DNA from: Artemisia argyi
Lineage: Eukaryota; Streptophyta; Magnoliopsida; Asterales; Asteraceae
NCBI GenBank assembly: GCA_030686995.1
Contig: CM060702.1
Location: forward strand, 67,086,440 to 67,150,439
Length of the DNA stretch: 64,000 bases
Direction of reading: 5' to 3'
The notes beneath the pieces are model-generated. The model had not been told where the DNA came from and ran no database searches. It was given only the letters and a program-made list of their open reading frames with translations. The position numbers and the translations under genes are program-made. Shown here in pieces: positions 10,560 to 21,587 of the stretch; position 1 is the stretch's first letter, and each line of letters begins with the position of its first letter.

Positions 10560-12399
10560 ATACACTCTTACCCTACCATCCAAAATAATACATCATAGGT
10601 AATGTACATTCCCCTTACACTTGAATTTTTACATACTTTACAATAAACTAATCTAATGACTCGAATCAAGATAATCAAAACACTTGGAGTACTTTTAAGA
10701 TTAATGCACATATGGGGGTAATATATGATGTTCTTCCCTATTACTCCATAACATAAGTACTTTACCCATGAGTCCCAATCGTCCCAAAACTATATGTACA
10801 AGGATATGACTCGACTTAGCAACCATGTAATCAATTAGATAATTAACTAAGGGTTTAAACAAATAACAATAATGCACTAAAGATGAGTGCATACAAGGAA
10901 GGCTAAGGCGATTTGGGTGTACATTTAAGTGGGGTGTAACAAATTCTTCCTTTAAGTAAGATGCTTAAAGTTAGAAACGAAAAGATAGACTCGGAGGGGT
11001 GTACTAGGGGTATCGTGTACTAAAAATGAGTACAACGCTAAGGTGTGGGAAAAATTAATTGACTTTACTAGCCAAGTAATATGACTTAAATGGTCATGTA
11101 ATTATGATATGGTTTTAACACAAGGGTGATCCTAATGCCTCTTATCATGTAGTAAATCCTACTACACGAATGTTGTCTCACTAGCTGTCTCGGGATGCAT
11201 CACTAACGCAAGTTCTAGAATCTAAATGCTACCGGTACACTCATAAGCACTAATAGTAAATGCTTTTCCTATCAAATCTAAAGATAAAGCTCGCATATTT
11301 GGGTGGAAATTTTTTTTGAATGGTACGGTTTTGTGCTAGTCCTACAATCTCCTATCCATGAGACGCTTGCTAAGGCTAAAGTTTCACTCCTAAATGTTGT
11401 AAAAAATTTTAAATTTGGCGCTAAAATTACACTAACAAGTATTTCTCTTAGTTTTATTACACACCTACCATCATACAAACAAGCTCAAGTGAAAGTGTAT
11501 CCTATAAGGTATCATCATTTACCCTCCCCTTACACTTAGGATGAACATTGTCGCCAATGTTCAATTAAAGAATGTAAAAGTAAAACAGGTAAAAGAATGA
11601 AATCAAATACTCCCCTAATTCGCTCGGTATGGATAGTGTGGTAACAAGGTTAGATCTTTCTCCAAGAAAATGAATAATCAAAGCTTCCATTCCAGAATAT
11701 AAATCATCTTCTTGTCATATATAACCTGTTAAACCTGAGAAAACAAACAAGGCAACCCCGCGTAAAATTGGCGGCAATCTATATATGCTAACAAATCCTA
11801 GAAAACAAAGTAAGATATAATGCTTGTGGAATGAATGTTTGCAGATTTCCTGGAGTTTATAAAACTAAAGATTTAACGAAAACTTTAAGGCTCCGTTAGA
11901 AAAACAAAACTAGTAAAATTTCCACATTTTTACACATGACATCGTCAGGAATTTCTTCCTGACGCCGTCAGAAGTGACCTGCAGAAATCTTTATGTTATG
12001 TTTCTGGAAAAACTTATGTCCTACTTCCTGGAAAATCCTGCAAAACATCATTATGACTCGATAAAAGCATTTGACTCTAACAAATATGAATATACATGTC
12101 CATTAAATATTGTGGAGAATCATGATCAATTTTGTTTCTTAAAAACATATTTGGGGTTTCCCCTTACACTTATCTTTTGTGAAATACCTTTGGATGAAGT
12201 TAAGACTAAGCCAAACGACAAAATAAAGTATTTTCACCATTTTAGTTTTGAAACATGATCTACCAACAATAAAAATAAAGCATGCATATGGAAACAAATA
12301 ACAATCAAACAAATAAAATCACACAAAGCATGGGTTGCCTCCCAAGAAGCGCTTTTCTTTATTTACGAGTCTTGTAGCTAGACTCAAGGTCATGGGTTA
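9926..12399 (-). other. G element long 3' untranslated region
   Basis: This is about 2.5 kb without a believable ORF, between the gag-protease stop and the polypurine tract. Bases 9926-11730 are repeated at 37606-39339 in a second G copy, showing that it is a stable part of the family. TTGGGAGGCAACCC follows the ORF on the minus strand at about 12330-12350, a post-ORF block I know from Athila/Tat-type elements. TGACATCGTCA (11937) and TGACGCCGTCA (11960) repeat the LTR motif here. Confidence 0.65.
10459..10557. repeat. (AT)n microsatellite and T37 tract
   Basis: About 51 bp of AT dinucleotides (10459-10509) are followed after ATATATTCCG by 37 consecutive T (10521-10557). The homologous place in the second G copy (38119-38174) has only T-rich sequence, so the AT run is specific to this copy. 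Confidence 0.95.
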
Positions 12400-13560
12400 C
12401 TACGTGACCTCATCGTTGGTCTCACTCTCTAGGTCATTTCCAATATTAGTTTTGTATTCAGGACCTAGTTACAAGCATTCTTTTTAGAAACCAAGTATTC
12501 TATTCATAACATACTCTACTCCTCTACGTCTATCCTCATTATTCCTATAGTAAACCGCTTGTTTGTGTTCCTTTTCTATGTTTGATTGGAGGCGGTATTG
12601 TTCAATCTTATAGGGCATTTGGTAAGCAATCTCATCATTCTCTTCCTTGAATCTAACTATCCCTAGAGTCGGGTCATAACTCATCTTAGAGGCCTCAACG
12701 AACGGTTTTCCGAACACTAGTTGGCTTAGGCAATCATCTATTACCGGACGGGTATCCTCTACTATCACAAAGTCGGTCTCATAAGTGAAGTTTCCAACAA
12801 TCACATGCAATCCTTTCACTCTTCCTACAAAATTACTTATCAAATTCTTATTGGGCATCATCCTATAACCAAGTTGCTTCTTCATTACCCAGTTATAATA
12901 AGTCCTAGTCATGATGTTTATTGGAGACCTAGGATCGATATAAGCTTTCCATACATGCATATGCCCAATGTTGCATGCTATGTTGATGTTAGAGGGATCA
13001 CCTACTTTAATAAGGGGTGAGCCAAGGATATATGGTGTCTCGGGATCATCGAATAAATCCTTGTGTTATTCCCGTTCTTTTTTGGTGGGCAAATTATCAA
13101 AGTACTCTTATACGTTTTCTACTTCCTCTAACTTTTCTCCCTTATCAACCTCAACTTCCTTAGTTTCATCCCTAGTCTCGGTCTCTATTCCAACTTCATC
13201 CTTGTCACTTTCTTCTATATCCTTATCTATTGGCTTAATGGTGACAACATTGACAAAGTGGATGTGTTTGGATGAAGAGGGGTCCTTAATTTGGATTCCG
13301 CTATTGGGGTCCCTTGTGTCCTTCCTAGGTATAGTTAACACTTGGTTGTTGAGGGCTTTCAACAAGTTTTCAATCTTGTTGGTCATCTCCGTTTGTTGTT
13401 GAGATTCCATAAACTTGGACATCAATCCTTCAAGATTATTGGTACTACCATAGTTATTATAAGGATTGTTGTTGAAAGTACGGTTGGAGGGTGGACCGTT
13501 TGGTTGGTAACGATTAGGCGGATTGGAAGAATTGTGTGGAAAACTAGAAGGGGGGTTGAA
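12400..13560 (-). pseudogene. G element gag-protease (decayed)
   Basis: A single minus-strand frame extends through the region, interrupted by stops at 13108, 13066, 12484 and 12469 and ending at 12400. The N-terminal side is Asn/Pro-rich (NNNPYNNYGSTNN), then an amphipathic stretch, then an acidic linker of the kind found in gag. The C-terminal side (12490-13010) has the retropepsin-like layout of Asteraceae gypsy elements. The active-site position reads IDPRSPINIMT where D-[ST]-G is expected, so Gly is lost here; FVGRVKGLHVIVG and LVFGKPFVE follow. It then ends in RRGVEYVMNRILGF. No zinc knuckle is visible. In an intact element the product would form the particle and cleave the polyprotein. 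The gag N-terminus is missing to the right, where an LTR-like repeat begins. Confidence 0.75.
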
Positions 13561-14504
13561 TAGTTTACCACTTTTTAACTAGATAATCCTTTAAAAACTT
13601 TACGTTTGTTTAAAGATATAAACACAACTTTACATGTTCAATTCTTTGAAAAGCTTTACGTGTGAATAACAATCCTAACTTTACTTGTTTAGTTCTTTGA
13701 AAAGCTTTATGTTTGTTTAACGATATAAACATAACTTTACTTGTTTAATTCTTTGAAAAGCTTTACATGTGATTAGCAATTCTAATTAAAGAAAATATGT
13801 AATAAGCAAAGATAAAGAAAGAAACTATCAAACCACAACACGATTGTTTATCGTGGTTTGGCTACAAGGACTTTTTTTCCTTGCCCTACATCCACGCCCC
13901 GAGTTTCCAACTCGAGAGTTATAAGCACTAATCAACAAGCTCCTTTCCCGGTGGAGAAACCTTTACAACGTCGCTTACACTTTTACCGACACTAAGCTAG
14001 ATGTCGAGTTCTTTTACACGGGTACAACCACTCCCATCGTCGCTTACACTTCTACCGACACTAAGCTAGATGTCGAGTTCTTTACCAAGGGTACAACCAC
14101 TCCCGTTAGTTCTTTTACAAGGGTACAACAACTCTCGACACACTATGTATTTTGAGGCCTAAAATACTAACCGGTCACTTCTATGTACATGATACAAATG
14201 AAGTATAAAATACCAAAGCTTATACATGACAAAGCTAACAAGACTTGCGACTTTAGAGTTGAAGCTTGTAACTTCTTGAATGATCTTGTGAAGTCCCTTG
14301 CTACATAAGAGGATCACACAAGTCAAATGTTACTGAGTTAGTTGAGAGAGTATATGAAAATATGTCCGAAAGTGATTACACAAAACAAACAAGTGGCTTC
14401 GTATTTATAGTAAAACAAACAGCAGGTTTGGCGGATACGGCGGAACCCTCAGATAGGTTCCGCCCGTGTACCCCCAAGGTTCTGCCAGGCTTGCAGTAGG
14501 TTTT
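13561..14504 (+). mobile_element. LTR-like repeat of unidentified family inside G
   Basis: At about 13545-13560 the G gag frame stops and sequence of another character starts (AGGGGGGTTGAATAGTTT), a form I know from the ends of plant copia LTRs. It continues with AGCTTTACGT/AACATAACTTTAC repeats (13600-13780), two near-identical 60-bp blocks around 13975-14110 (CGCTTACACTT..CTAGATGTCGAGTTC), and a GGTTCCGCC-rich end. Copia-1 cut it at 14504. No ORF is seen. Its right boundary (perhaps within 25663-25900) and target duplication could not be fixed. Confidence 0.45.
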
Positions 14505-14979
14505 TGTTGGGAATTATACTAACAGTTACCACGGATAGTGAAGGTGTTACAACTGCAGAAGATTGTACTAGCAGTGGAAACTCATTACCACTGCAAGAAC
14601 AATATATTACCACTGCTTATTAGATAACTGTTAGGTAATGCGTCTAGATAAATATAGAATAGATCTTGTGTATATCTTATTCTATTAGCTTTATACTTAT
14701 CTTGTAGAAGAGGATTCCTTGTGCTATAAAAGTAGATCCTAGGTTATAAGTTGATATATACGTTTCTAGAGCTTCAAGGTGTAACCCTAGTGGTATCAAG
14801 ATCACTCGTATTATTATCATTAATAATAGTGGAGCTAGTAGTTTCTTTACATACATTGTTTATATACAACTGTCTTACTCACAATCAAACTTCTAAGTGT
14901 TACTAAGTAGATTCCGTATACTTAGTGATATAATTCAAAGTATCAATCTAACACAAGTTCAAGGTGTTTAGATCCAACA
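14505..14979 (+). repeat. Copia-1 5' LTR
   Basis: The LTR starts TGTTGGGAATTATAC. The first 115 bp carry five copies of the GTTACCACTGC word family: GTTACCACGG at 14524, GTTACAACTGC at 14546, GCAGTGGAAAC at 14571, and ATTACCACTGC at 14584 and 14606. The TATA-like CTATAAAAG follows at 14724-14732, so this cluster is in the U3 promoter part. The LTR ends TCCAACA. Confidence 0.97.
14724..14732 (+). promoter_or_regulatory. LTR TATA box
   Basis: CTATAAAAG lies 219 bp into the LTR. The 3' LTR has the same box at 25402-25410, and the Copia-2 LTR has CCTATAAAAGG at 27414. It is the likely start signal for the genomic transcript. Confidence 0.75.
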
Positions 14980-14981
14980 AG

Positions 14982-14994
14982 TGGTATCAGAGCC
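14982..14994 (+). other. Primer binding site (initiator tRNA-Met)
   Basis: TGGTATCAGAGCC, the usual copia site complementary to the 3' end of initiator tRNA-Met, begins two bases after the LTR end. The same site and the same 2-base gap occur in Copia-3. Confidence 0.95.
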
Positions 14995-15043
14995 AGGTTT
15001 TGATACTTTGATTTAGAAGACTCAAGTTCACTCAGAAGATTCA

Positions 15044-17410
15044 ATGGAGACAGAAACCAGTAACTCAAACATTATTGCTAAGCTTCCAAAGCTTAAGTTG
15101 AATGACTTTGAGATGTGGAGGCTAATGATAGAACAATTCTTTATGGTCCAAGATTACACACTTTGGGAGATCATCATGGTTGGAAATTCTTTCAAACCAA
15201 GCTCTACTTCAGAGATGGTTGGTGGCAAGGAAGTAATTAAGGTCAACACTGGACCTGTTACTAATGATGAAAGACTTCAACTAAAGAATGATTTGAAGGC
15301 CAGAGGTCTGTTGCTGATGACACTTCCAAGAGATCAAGTTGTAGCATTCAGCAAGTTCAAGACTGCAAAGACTCTCTTTGATGAGATCTGTGAAGTTTTT
15401 GGTGGTAATGATTCTACCAAGAAGACTCAAAAGACTCTGCTGAAGCAAACTTATGAAAACGTTGGATCATCAAGTAATGAATCTCTTGATAGCATCTTCA
15501 CAAGGCTACAAAAGATTGTTTCTCAACTCACTGTTTTTGGAATTGAGGTGGAAAAGGAAGACCTCAATCTAAAGTTCTTAAGAAGCTTACCCTATGAGTT
15601 TGGAACCAATGTTGCTATGTGGGAAGATAAGCCAGAGTTGGAGACCATGAAACTTAATGACTTGTACAATAACTTCAAGGTTATTGAACAAAGATTGAAG
15701 AAAACTGGAAGAAAGATCAACATCAGTGGCAATGAAACAGTAGGTTTTGACAAGAAGAAGGTGGAGTGCTACAATTGTCATAAGAAGGGGCACTTTGCCA
15801 GAGAGTGTAGGAAGCCAAGGAAGTCTAACAACAGGTCAACTTGGCACAAGCAGGACAAGAAGAAGGAACCTACTACTGATGAGCCAAAGGGGCTATTGGC
15901 CATTGATGGAGTGAGCTTTGATTGGAGCTTTATGACTAAGGAAGAGGAAGATGATTCAGAGTCTACAATGGTTGCACTAATGGCTTTTTCTGACTCTGAG
16001 GTACAAATTGATAATGCTTGTTCTAAATCTTGTAAGGCCTTAAAAGAGTATGAGAAACTTAAAGCACAATTTAATGAGCAACACATAGAGTTAACTCATA
16101 CTAATTATAACTTATCAAATCATAAAAGAGGCCTAAGTGTTTTAGAAACTCAATTAGAGCATTATAGGGCAAATGAATCTGAGTTCAATGATGATATTGC
16201 AGTATTAAGAAGAGACTTAGATTATCAGGTTGCTGTTAATAAGGTTCTTAGAGAAGAACTAGAAAAGGTTAAAGTGGCTAGTGAGAATATAATGATAACT
16301 AAGCAAACACTGGATCATCAATCCAAGTGTATTGATAAAATTTGGGAAGCCCAAATTGTGAGCAAAGCTAAATCAGGTCTTGGATACAAAACTGTTCCAC
16401 CACCTCTAAGAGGTGTTCCATCACCTCCTGGCATTGACTTAGCTCACACAGGTTTAGAAGAATTTCAGGATCTACCTATGACCTATGGACCAAAGTTTAT
16501 TAAACCAGTTGAAATTGAAAAGGTTCAGGTTGAGGTTGATGTATTTGATAGTGCTAGTGACTCATCTCTTAAAGATGATAATTTGAATGTTGAGTCTAAC
16601 CCTAGTACTTCTGAAAATGTTAAAGTGGAGGTTAAAAGAAGTATTCCTGATGTTTTCAAAGAGAAGCCTAGGTCACAATCTAATTTCACTAGGCCCACTA
16701 CTAGATATGTAGAGATGTACAGAAGTAGGTCACCAACTCCTAGAGGCAATATGAGGAGTTGGAATCATGTCAAATATAGGCAATTTGGTAGTGACTTTGT
16801 GTTCAATAACAAACCCTGTCATATATGTGGTAGCTTTGACCATTTAGCTAAAGGCTGTACCTACCACTTGGGAAGAAGGGAAGTGTTTGGGAATACTTGG
16901 GTGAATAGATACAATGATAATAATTTAACTCACCCAAATCCACTTAGCAAGATGATTCCCAGGTCTGTTTTGCTTCATTCTGGCATTAAACATATTTCCA
17001 CTGCTGGACCAGCAGTTTCCACTGCTAGACCAGCAGTTGCCACTGCCAGAAATAAAAACAGAGTTTACCCTAAGCCCCCTATTACTACTTTTGTTAAATT
17101 CATTCAAACAGGGAAAAAGACCTATTTTGAAAAGAAAGTTAACCATAATCAGAAGTGGGTACCTAAAATTTCTAAGCCAACAGTTTCCACTGCTAAGGCA
17201 GCAGTTACCACTGCAAGGCCAAAGGTTACCACTGGTAGGACTGTTAACAAGAAAAGGGTTAATGTTGGAAATGCTGTTAAGGCCTCAGCTCGTTGGGAAT
17301 GGAAACCAAAAGGAACCATCACCTCAAACAATCCCAATGGTGTATCAATGACCTTTGATAGATATAATTATATTGATACACGAGGCAGATCCAAGTCATT
17401 TGTGGCTTAG
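15044..17410 (+). CDS. Copia-1 Gag, 788 residues, two CCHC zinc knuckles
   Basis: Gag would form the virus-like particle and bind the element RNA. The ATG lies about 50 bp after the primer site. Residues about 10-230 match the copia gag (UBN2/DUF4219-type) fold pattern, with KLKLNDFEMWRLMIEQFF near the start and LKFLRSLPYEF further on. A first zinc knuckle CX2CX4HX4C (CYNCHKKGHFAREC) is at residues 242-255. A charged coiled-coil-like stretch is at about 335-430. A second knuckle (CHICGSFDHLAKGC) is at 592-605. The basic C-terminal tail (about 650-770) contains the reiterated VSTA/VTTA words encoded in frame by the GTTWCCACTGC motif. The frame ends at TAG 17408, then continues VPKRN to TAA 17426; the TAG probably replaced a Trp TGG, so the native protein may be six residues longer. 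Pol lies in another frame. Confidence 0.93.
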   Translation: METETSNSNIIAKLPKLKLNDFEMWRLMIEQFFMVQDYTLWEIIMVGNSFKPSSTSEMVGGKEVIKVNTGPVTNDERLQLKNDLKARGLLLMTLPRDQVVAFSKFKTAKTLFDEICEVFGGNDSTKKTQKTLLKQTYENVGSSSNESLDSIFTRLQKIVSQLTVFGIEVEKEDLNLKFLRSLPYEFGTNVAMWEDKPELETMKLNDLYNNFKVIEQRLKKTGRKINISGNETVGFDKKKVECYNCHKKGHFARECRKPRKSNNRSTWHKQDKKKEPTTDEPKGLLAIDGVSFDWSFMTKEEEDDSESTMVALMAFSDSEVQIDNACSKSCKALKEYEKLKAQFNEQHIELTHTNYNLSNHKRGLSVLETQLEHYRANESEFNDDIAVLRRDLDYQVAVNKVLREELEKVKVASENIMITKQTLDHQSKCIDKIWEAQIVSKAKSGLGYKTVPPPLRGVPSPPGIDLAHTGLEEFQDLPMTYGPKFIKPVEIEKVQVEVDVFDSASDSSLKDDNLNVESNPSTSENVKVEVKRSIPDVFKEKPRSQSNFTRPTTRYVEMYRSRSPTPRGNMRSWNHVKYRQFGSDFVFNNKPCHICGSFDHLAKGCTYHLGRREVFGNTWVNRYNDNNLTHPNPLSKMIPRSVLLHSGIKHISTAGPAVSTARPAVATARNKNRVYPKPPITTFVKFIQTGKKTYFEKKVNHNQKWVPKISKPTVSTAKAAVTTARPKVTTGRTVNKKRVNVGNAVKASARWEWKPKGTITSNNPNGVSMTFDRYNYIDTRGRSKSFVA

Positions 17411-17442
17411 GTCCCTAAAAGGAACTAATTCCTTTATTTTGT

Positions 17443-18075
17443 GTGCAGGGACATTCAAAGACCAATAATGATCAAGGATACTCAGACAGTGGATGTTCCA
17501 GGCACATGAATGATAATAAGTCCTATCTTTCAGACTTTCAACCTTATGATGGACAATTTGTCAGCTTTGGAGGAGGAATTGGTGGCAAAGTTTCTGGCAA
17601 AGGAACAATCAAGGCTAGAAACATTGATTTTGAAGATGTGCAGTATGTGAAAGAACTCAAGTACAACCTCTTTAGTGTGTCACAGATGTGTGACAAAAAG
17701 CATAGAGTTCTATTCATAGAAGATGAATGCTATATCTTATCTAAGGATTATAAGCTTCCAGATGAATGTGACTTTTTGCTTAAAATCCCTAGAAAAGGAA
17801 ATTTGTATAGCATTGACATGCAGAACATAGTGGCTAATAATGATGTTACTTGCTTGCTTGCTAAAGCCACTTTGGATGAATCAATGCTTTGGCATAGAAG
17901 ACTTGGTCATGTTAACTTCAAGACCATCAACAAGATTGTGAAAGATGGACTTGTCAGAGGACTACCAGAGAAAAGATTTGAAAATGACCAAACTTGTGTT
18001 GCCTGTCTCAAAGGAAAGCAACATAGAGCTTCATGCAAGACCAAGGCATTCAATTCAATCAATCATCCACTTTTA
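17443..18075 (+). pseudogene. Copia-1 pol part 1: protease and pre-integrase domain
   Basis: The frame opens just after the gag stop, shifted -1 relative to gag, which fits gag-pol expression by recoding. The retropepsin-type active site reads DSGCSRHM (about 17490), and the rest of the protease follows (FSVSQMC near 17675). The integrase zinc-binding HHCC region follows: HRRLGHVNF (about 17895) and CVACLKGKQHR (about 18000). At about 18065-18075 a single-base change moves the frame, so the next block is read one frame over. The protease would cut Gag-Pol; the HHCC domain helps integrase bind the LTR ends. This first part alone has no stop. Confidence 0.9.
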
Positions 18076-19214
18076 TGCTGCATATGGACTTATTTGGTCC
18101 TACTTCTGTGAGCAGCATCAATTTGAAGAAGTATTGTCTAGTTGTAACTGATGATTTCAGTAGATTCACATGGATTTTCTTTTTATGTACTAAGGATGAA
18201 ACAACAGGCATTCTTAAGACATTCATCACTCAAGTTGAAAATCAATTTGAAAAGAAAATCAAGATCATCAGGTGTGACAATGGGACAGAGTTTAAGAATA
18301 AAGTTATGGATGATTTCTGCAGAGACAAAGGTATTAAAACAGAATTTAGTGTTGCAAGAACTCCTCAACAAAATGGAGTTGCAGAAAGAAGAAACAGAAC
18401 ACTAATTGAAGCTGCTAGAACCATGTTAGCTGATTCCAAGCTTCCAGTGACTTTTTGGGCTGAAGCAGTTAACACTGCTTATTACATTCAGAATAGGGTT
18501 TTAGTGGTCAAAACAAAGAACAAGACACCTTATGAGTTGTTCAGAGGAAGACCTCCTACTTTGGAGTTTATGAGACCATTTGGGTGTCATGTTACTATTC
18601 TCAATACCATTGATCATCTGGGCAAATTTGAAGAAAAGTCAGATGAAGGCTTCTTTGTTGGATACTCTATGGTTAGCAAGGCATTTAGAGTCTATAACTT
18701 AAGAACAAAGAAGATTGAAGAGAACTTGCATGTTCAATTTCTTGAAAATAAAGCAAACATGGCAGGTTCAGGACCAGATTGGCTATTTGATCTTGAAACA
18801 TTATCAAATACAATGAATTATGTTCCTCTCACTTCAAGTACTGGAGACAAAGATCTTGAAGATTCAGAAGAATTCATTGATGAAGATGAAGCTTGCAAAG
18901 ATGATGAAGATCAACTTTTTATGCCACTTTGGGACTTTGGTGATAATTCTGAAAAACCAAGTGATGCAGATAGTGTGAATAAAGAAATTCCTACTAGCAG
19001 TGGTAACTCAATTCCCACTGCTACACTAGAAGTTTCCACTGTAAGCCCAAATATGGAACATACTTCTCAGGAATCACCAAGTGATGATGTAGAGATCTCA
19101 AACATGCCTACAACATATGATATTCTTAGCACATCACAGTCTACCATTCATAAAGTGCATCCACTTGATAATGTTATTGGTGAACTTCAATCAGGTGTAA
19201 AGACTAGAAGATAG
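18066..19214 (+). pseudogene. Copia-1 pol part 2: integrase core and C-terminus
   Basis: All three catalytic positions of the DDE integrase are present: the first Asp in HMDLFGP (about 18085), the second in RCDNGTEF (about 18275), and the Glu in QQNGVAERRNRT (about 18380). The copia GKGY-like block is FFVGYSMVSKAFRVYNLRTKKI (about 18650). The C-terminal half is an acidic linker (EEFIDEDEACKDDEDQ) holding three copies of the element's repeated word at 18997, 19011 and 19032. The frame stops at TAG 19212, most simply a Gln CAG to TAG change, because homology continues directly after it in the same frame. Confidence 0.92.
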
Positions 19215-19943
19215 ACAAAGAAAGATGATATTCATGGGTTCATAAGTGAAGTGTATGAGTCCAAGAAACATAGTAAGAAGAATGAGTGTTTGTTTTTCTG
19301 CTTTCTCTCACAGGTTGACCCTAAGAATGTGTATATGGCTCTAGGAGAATCTAGCTGGGTTGAAGCTATGCAAGAAGAGTTGTTGCAGTTTAAACTTCAA
19401 AAGGTTTAGGTTCTTTGTGACTTTCCTGATGGTATGAAGGTCATTGGTACTAAATGGGTTTTCAGAAACAAGAAAGATGAAAGAGGCATTGTAATCAGGA
19501 ACAAAGCTAGATTGGTTGCTCAAGGATACACTCAAGAGGAGGGTATTGATTATGAAGAAGTGTTTGCTCCTGTTGCAAGGATTGAGGCTATTAGATTGTT
19601 CTTAGCCTATTTATCCTTTATGGGCTTTACAGTCTATCAAATGGATGTAAAGAGTGCCTTTCTGTATCGAACTATTGATGAGGAGGTATATGTCTCTCAA
19701 CCTCCAGGCTTTGAAGATCCTCAACACCCAAATAAAGTTTACAAAGTGGTTAAGGCTCTTTATGGCTTACATCAGGCTCCAAGGAAGTGGTATGAAACCT
19801 TAGCAACTTATTTGTTGAATAATGGGTTTCATAGAGGTAAGATTGATCAAACTTTGTTCATCAAGAAAGACAAGGGTGATATCCTACTTGTGCAAATATA
19901 TGTTGATGATATTATCTTTGGATCTACTAAACAAGAGATGTGA
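19215..19943 (+). pseudogene. Copia-1 pol part 3: reverse transcriptase
   Basis: After the 19212 stop the same frame continues to another stop, TAG 19407 (in the context [12 protein letters not shown], where copia RT has Trp), and then through the RT body. Blocks seen are [14 protein letters not shown] (about 19445), [23 protein letters not shown] (about 19505), [10 protein letters not shown] with the first catalytic Asp (about 19640), [12 protein letters not shown] (about 19760) and the catalytic YVDDIIFGS (about 19900). TGA at 19941 again stands where Trp or Cys is usual. RT would copy the RNA to DNA in the particle. Confidence 0.93.
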
Positions 19944-20843
19944 AAAGAATTTGAGAAGCTGATGAAAGATGAATTTCAAATGAGTTCTATGGGAGAACTT
20001 ACATTCTTTTTGGGGCTACAAGTACAACAGAGTAAGGAAGGCATATTTATCAGCCAAGACAAGTATGTGGCTGAGATTATTAAGAAGTTCAAGTTTACTG
20101 ATGCAAAATCTTCCAATACCCCTGCTGACAAGACCACTCACTTATTGTTGAAGAATGCCAGTGGTGCTAATGTTGATGTTCACACTTACAGATCTATGAT
20201 TGGCTCTCTGATGTATCTTACTTCATCAAGGCCAGACATTATGTTTGCTGTATGTGCTTGTGCAAGATTTCAAGTGACTCCAAAGACATCACATATGACA
20301 GCAGTGGAAAAGATTTTTAGGTACTTGAAGACTTATCCTAATCTTGGATTATGGTATCCAAGAGACTCTCCAATGGAATTGATCACATACTCAGATAGTG
20401 ACTATGCTGGTGCAAGTTTGGATAGAAGATCAACTACTGGAGGATGTCAATTTCTTGGATGTAGATTGGTGTCATGGCAGTGCAAGAAGAAAACTATGGT
20501 GGCTACTTCAACCACTGAAGCAGAATATGTTGCAGCTGCTAGTTGTTGTGCTCAGATCCTTTGGCTTCAGAATCAATTATTGGACTATGGGTACAATTTC
20601 ATGAACACCATTATCTATATAGACAATAGTAGTACCATATGCATTATTAAAAATCCTGTGCAACACACTAAAACTAAACATATTGAAATTAGACATCACT
20701 TTATTAGAGATTGTTTTGAGAAAAAGCTTATTAATGTTGTCAAGATTCATACTGATGACAATTATGCTGATTTATTAACAAAAGGGCTTGATGTGGGTAG
20801 ATTTCAATACTTGGTAACAGGTATTGGAATGCTTAATCCATAA
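19944..20843 (+). pseudogene. Copia-1 pol part 4: RT thumb and RNase H
   Basis: In the same frame after TGA 19941 come FQMSSMGELTFFLGLQV (about 19980), the RT connection, and then RNase H with its acidic residues in YSDSDYAGASLDRRSTTGG (Asp), ATSTTEAEYVAA (Glu) and YIDNSSTICI (Asp). The end reads HTDDNYADLLTKGLDVGRF, the usual copia C-terminus, and stops at TAA 20841. This part is uninterrupted. Confidence 0.93.
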
Positions 20844-21128
20844 ACTTTTGATGTCTAAATACTTTTCAGTGGTGCAGGATATCTTTTAGGTACTAATATT
20901 GTTTATATTGTATGTATGGTTTTCTACTAACTTGTATGCAGAGTTATCAAGAGCTCAGTGGTAATTAACATACAACAGTGGAAAGAATAGTGATAATAAC
21001 AAGCAGAAAAGAGTACTTTTATTAATTATTAAGAAGAAATAACAAGCAGAAAAGAGTACATCCATCAACAAAAGATTGTTACCAAACAAGAAAACCATTA
21101 CATCTGACATGAACCTACAACCTAACAC
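20844..21128. other. Spacer between pol and the antisense ORF
   Basis: The spacer has no sense ORF. It holds CAGTGGTGC (20865), TCAGTGGTAAT (20955) and ACAGTGGAAAG (20975), variants of the element's word. A block around AATAACAAGCAGAAAAGAGTAC is present twice (about 20995 and 21037). On the minus strand AATAAAA at 21017-21023, about 105 bp after the antisense ORF stop, is a plausible poly(A) signal. Confidence 0.6.
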
Positions 21129-21587
21129 CTACTCCATAGGTTTCTTTCCTTTTCCCTCATACTGATGCTTGCCTTTGGAAATTTTCCTTCTCTTGTCATC
21201 AAAAGAGAGTTGTTTCCTTGGACAAGCAAGTCCAAGAACTTGCTTGGGAGGTCTTGGTGTTTGAGTAGGCTTGTCTACAGCTGGCCACTTCATGTTGTTT
21301 ATTGTAGTTGTCAATGCTGTGGTGAGAGCCTTTGGAAGTTCCTTGGAAAGCTCAAAGGTTGGATCATTGTCATCATCTGATGAAGAGCTAGAATAGAACT
21401 CAAGAGATGGAGCAGGATCAGCTGATATCTTCTTATTGGGTTTCATGCTTGAAGATGTAGCAATTGAAGTATTTGGTGGAAAATATCCACTCCATCCAGA
21501 AGAAAGTTCTTCAGAGTCTGTGTGGAAGCTGATCTCCTCATCAGAAGAATCATCAGAGGAGATATAGATTATTGGAAACTGACTCAT
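21129..21587 (-). CDS. Antisense accessory ORF of Copia-1, 152 residues
   Basis: This complete ATG-to-TAG frame is on the strand opposite to gag, pol and the third ORF. I do not recognise a domain. The N-terminal half is acidic and Ser-rich with two runs of the type SSDDSSDEE and SSSSSDDDND; the C-terminal 45 residues are basic (RKQLSFDDKRRKISKGK), nuclear-signal-like. A TATA-like TATAAAAG on the minus strand is at 21661-21654, 74 bp before the ATG, and an AATAAAA signal lies about 105 bp after the stop, so it looks like a small independent transcription unit. Extra antisense ORFs are known from some plant gypsy elements; I am less sure of precedent in copia. It could be a captured host fragment. 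The gene model is fairly safe; the function is unknown. Confidence 0.7.
   Translation of the reverse strand: MSQFPIIYISSDDSSDEEISFHTDSEELSSGWSGYFPPNTSIATSSSMKPNKKISADPAPSLEFYSSSSSDDDNDPTFELSKELPKALTTALTTTINNMKWPAVDKPTQTPRPPKQVLGLACPRKQLSFDDKRRKISKGKHQYEGKGKKPME

Noticed and set aside
10326..10598. ORFs on both strands over the AT/T tract
   Set aside because: They encode Lys or Tyr-Ile runs from a microsatellite.
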